Source: a virus
Length of the DNA stretch: 29,871 bases
Virus record (IMG/VR): IMGVR_UViG_3300027985_000271
Location: 1 to 29,871 of that record
Direction: 5' to 3' (one strand)
The position numbers and the translations under genes were made by a program. Below the pieces are notes generated by a model, which was not told where the DNA came from, made no database searches, and saw only the letters and a list, made by a program, of their open reading frames with translations. Positions 28,479 to 29,871 of the stretch are shown in pieces. Numbering within the stretch: the first letter of the stretch is position 1; every line of letters begins with the position of its first letter.

Positions 28479-29871
28479 ATGACCATATCCACAGAAGTAC
28501 GAAAGGCGGGGCCGTTCATCGGGAACGGCTCCGCCTCCTCTTTTCCTTTCGCCTTTAAAGTGTTCAAGGCCGCTGACTTAATCGTGGTGCGTCGCCAGGA
28601 CAACATCGGCGTCGAAACCACGTTGGTGTTGGACTCCGATTACCACGTCACGCTCAACGTGAATCAGGACACCACTCCGGGCGGTGTTGTCGCCCTGACC
28701 GGCGGGGCGCTGGCGGACGGGTTTACCTTAATCGTGTCGAGCGAATTACCCTATCTGCAAACCACCGACCTGACCAACCAGGGTGGGTTTTACCCCAAAG
28801 TAATCACCAACGCGCTCGACCGGCTGACTATATTTTGTCAGCAGCTGGCGGAAAATTTGGGGCGCACCCTCAAACTGCCGATCACGGCGCCGACCAATAT
28901 CAGCACGGAAATACCGCTGCCCAATCCGTCGGAGCTGCTGGCGTGGAACGAAACAGGCACCGGGCTTACTACTGTCAGCCCCCAGTCGTTGGTGACCAGC
29001 ATCGCCTACGGCACCGCGACCGCAGATCTGTTTGCGGGGGACGGCGTTACCACGACCTTCCCGCTGACCACTAACCCCGCCAGTGTGAATAACCTGGACG
29101 TAAGCATCGGGGGGTATAGCCAGCGCCCGGTGCAAGACGGCGTGGGGGATTACTCTTGGAACGGCGGCGCGTCGATCACTTTCGTAACGCCGCCCCCAGC
29201 CCCGTCTTCGCCGGGGGACAAGAATGTGCTCGTCCGCTACATGCAGGCCATTCCGGTATCGGATTCCGAAGCCCTGCACGCGCAGACCCGTGAGGCGTTG
29301 CGCAGAAGCTATGCGGAAGCGGGTTTTAATCTGGTTGATGGTAGTTTTGAAACGGGAGGAACGTTGGGGGCCGCAGCAGACGTGTTGCTGCAAGAGTCCA
29401 CAGGCGTCGCCTACGGCTGGACTGGAGCGCTGCCCAAGGTAGTGGCGCCGGGTTTTGACCCCGTGGGCGTCGTGGGTTTCGAACTGCGCGCTGATGTTGT
29501 GTTACGTGAGGAGTTGGCTAGTGATAGCGGAGCTGCTCTTATTGGAGAGGCCGCTGGTGGCACTATGCAGGATACTATTAACGCCATTACTGGACGATAT
29601 GCCTACTCCGGAAAATCAATTGTGGATTTGCTGTCAGAGTCTGAGCTGGTTAGGTTGTTATCTAACGACAACACATTAGATCTGACAGATAAAATCCAGT
29701 CAGTGATTGATGAGAAAAAGCCGTTTTATCTATTACCAAACGTGCGCCATTATTGTAACGGTTCCTTGCAGATGGAGTCAGGCGCAAAAATTATGGCGGC
29801 TGGTGCCGGGGTGAATCAACAGCCTGGTAATGCGTGGACTGTAGAGACTGCGATTGTTTTTAATCAGGCAA
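28479..29871 (+). CDS. Tail fibre or tailspike protein, 3' partial
   Basis: ATG 28479, 8 nt behind AAGGAG, opens a frame that stays open to the window end (464 codons). The N-terminal 150 residues (VRKAGPFIGNGSASSFPFAF, ALDRLTIFCQQLAENLGRTL) are the T7 gp17-type virion-binding domain of podovirus fibres. Then come a beta insert with DGVTTTFPLTTNPAS, EALRRSYAEAGFNLVDGSFE (the connector segment seen in K1F-like and other tailspikes), and VAYGWTGALPKVV. From about 29480 the DNA becomes more AT-rich, and a SGKSIVDLL region leads towards an unseen, probably beta-helical, receptor-binding part. Whether it is an enzyme cannot be told. Confidence 0.85.
   Translation, partial: MTISTEVRKAGPFIGNGSASSFPFAFKVFKAADLIVVRRQDNIGVETTLVLDSDYHVTLNVNQDTTPGGVVALTGGALADGFTLIVSSELPYLQTTDLTNQGGFYPKVITNALDRLTIFCQQLAENLGRTLKLPITAPTNISTEIPLPNPSELLAWNETGTGLTTVSPQSLVTSIAYGTATADLFAGDGVTTTFPLTTNPASVNNLDVSIGGYSQRPVQDGVGDYSWNGGASITFVTPPPAPSSPGDKNVLVRYMQAIPVSDSEALHAQTREALRRSYAEAGFNLVDGSFETGGTLGAAADVLLQESTGVAYGWTGALPKVVAPGFDPVGVVGFELRADVVLREELASDSGAALIGEAAGGTMQDTINAITGRYAYSGKSIVDLLSESELVRLLSNDNTLDLTDKIQSVIDEKKPFYLLPNVRHYCNGSLQMESGAKIMAAGAGVNQQPGNAWTVETAIVFNQA

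Noticed and set aside
28479-29871. Diversity-generating retroelement as in BPP-1
   Set aside because: No reverse transcriptase, avd gene or template/variable repeat pair is visible in the window. The BPP-1 relationship seen here concerns head genes; the fibre's 3' end is outside the window, so absence beyond it cannot be judged.

Overview
The window is the left-to-middle part of a podovirus genome or prophage with a high-GC proteobacterial host. The capsid genes belong to the type described for Bordetella phage BPP-1: a Bbp17-like major capsid protein, a Bbp16-like cement protein and a Bbp19-like protein. Portal, terminase, adaptor, nozzle and ejection proteins of a short-tailed phage accompany them. 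No integrase, lysis gene, tRNA, CRISPR array or RNA polymerase is visible, so lifestyle cannot be decided from this piece. Both edge genes are cut by the window: the cytosine methyltransferase on the left and the tail fibre or tailspike on the right.

Layout. Positions 1-2517 are an early accessory and DNA-metabolism block: a C5-cytosine methyltransferase with a second long frame inside it, a protein corresponding mainly to the middle domain of the DNA polymerase III beta clamp, a HAD-type phosphatase, and small proteins with ATGA-type overlaps. Positions 2521-2660 hold a promoter-like sequence followed by about 100 nt in which nearly every base belongs to one of four interleaved perfect or near-perfect helices, ending in a U-rich terminator. 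This sits just before the PrimPol/D5-helicase replication gene (2710-5331). That gene is followed by a 32-bp-arm inverted repeat of doubled GTGTGGCGG iterons around an AT-rich centre, which looks like a replication origin. Positions 5501-7921 are an HTH protein and both terminase subunits. An Acb2-like anti-CBASS protein follows directly after the large terminase, then a GNAT acetyltransferase. Positions 8742-15843 are the head module: portal, two small structural proteins, an SGNH esterase and a beta-rich protein sharing one N-terminal 32-residue tag, Bbp19-like, scaffold, major capsid, cement. Positions 15914-18642 are adaptor and nozzle. Positions 18643-19637 form a roughly 1-kb gap in the + strand genes. 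It carries a 45-aa gene and what looks like a large structured RNA, both on the minus strand. Positions 19638-28420 encode three ejection (internal virion) proteins, the last of 2028 residues with a GNAT-like domain and an HESGH zincin motif. The tailspike starts at 28479 and becomes noticeably more AT-rich near the right edge.

How it works together. The clamp-like protein, phosphatase and PrimPol-helicase would serve genome replication, with the origin candidate beside the helicase. The terminase packages DNA through the portal into the BPP-1-type capsid, and the three ejection proteins open the cell wall and deliver DNA. Acb2, the methyltransferase and possibly the GNAT protein act against host defences. 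The SGNH esterase carries the same tag as its probable decoration-protein neighbour, suggesting an enzyme displayed on the virion. The most unusual material is non-coding: the switch-like RNA at 2554-2660, the minus-strand RNA at about 18641-19385, the iteron inverted repeat, and a 12-bp box (AGTGCACACAA plus C or G) found only at gene-cassette boundaries.
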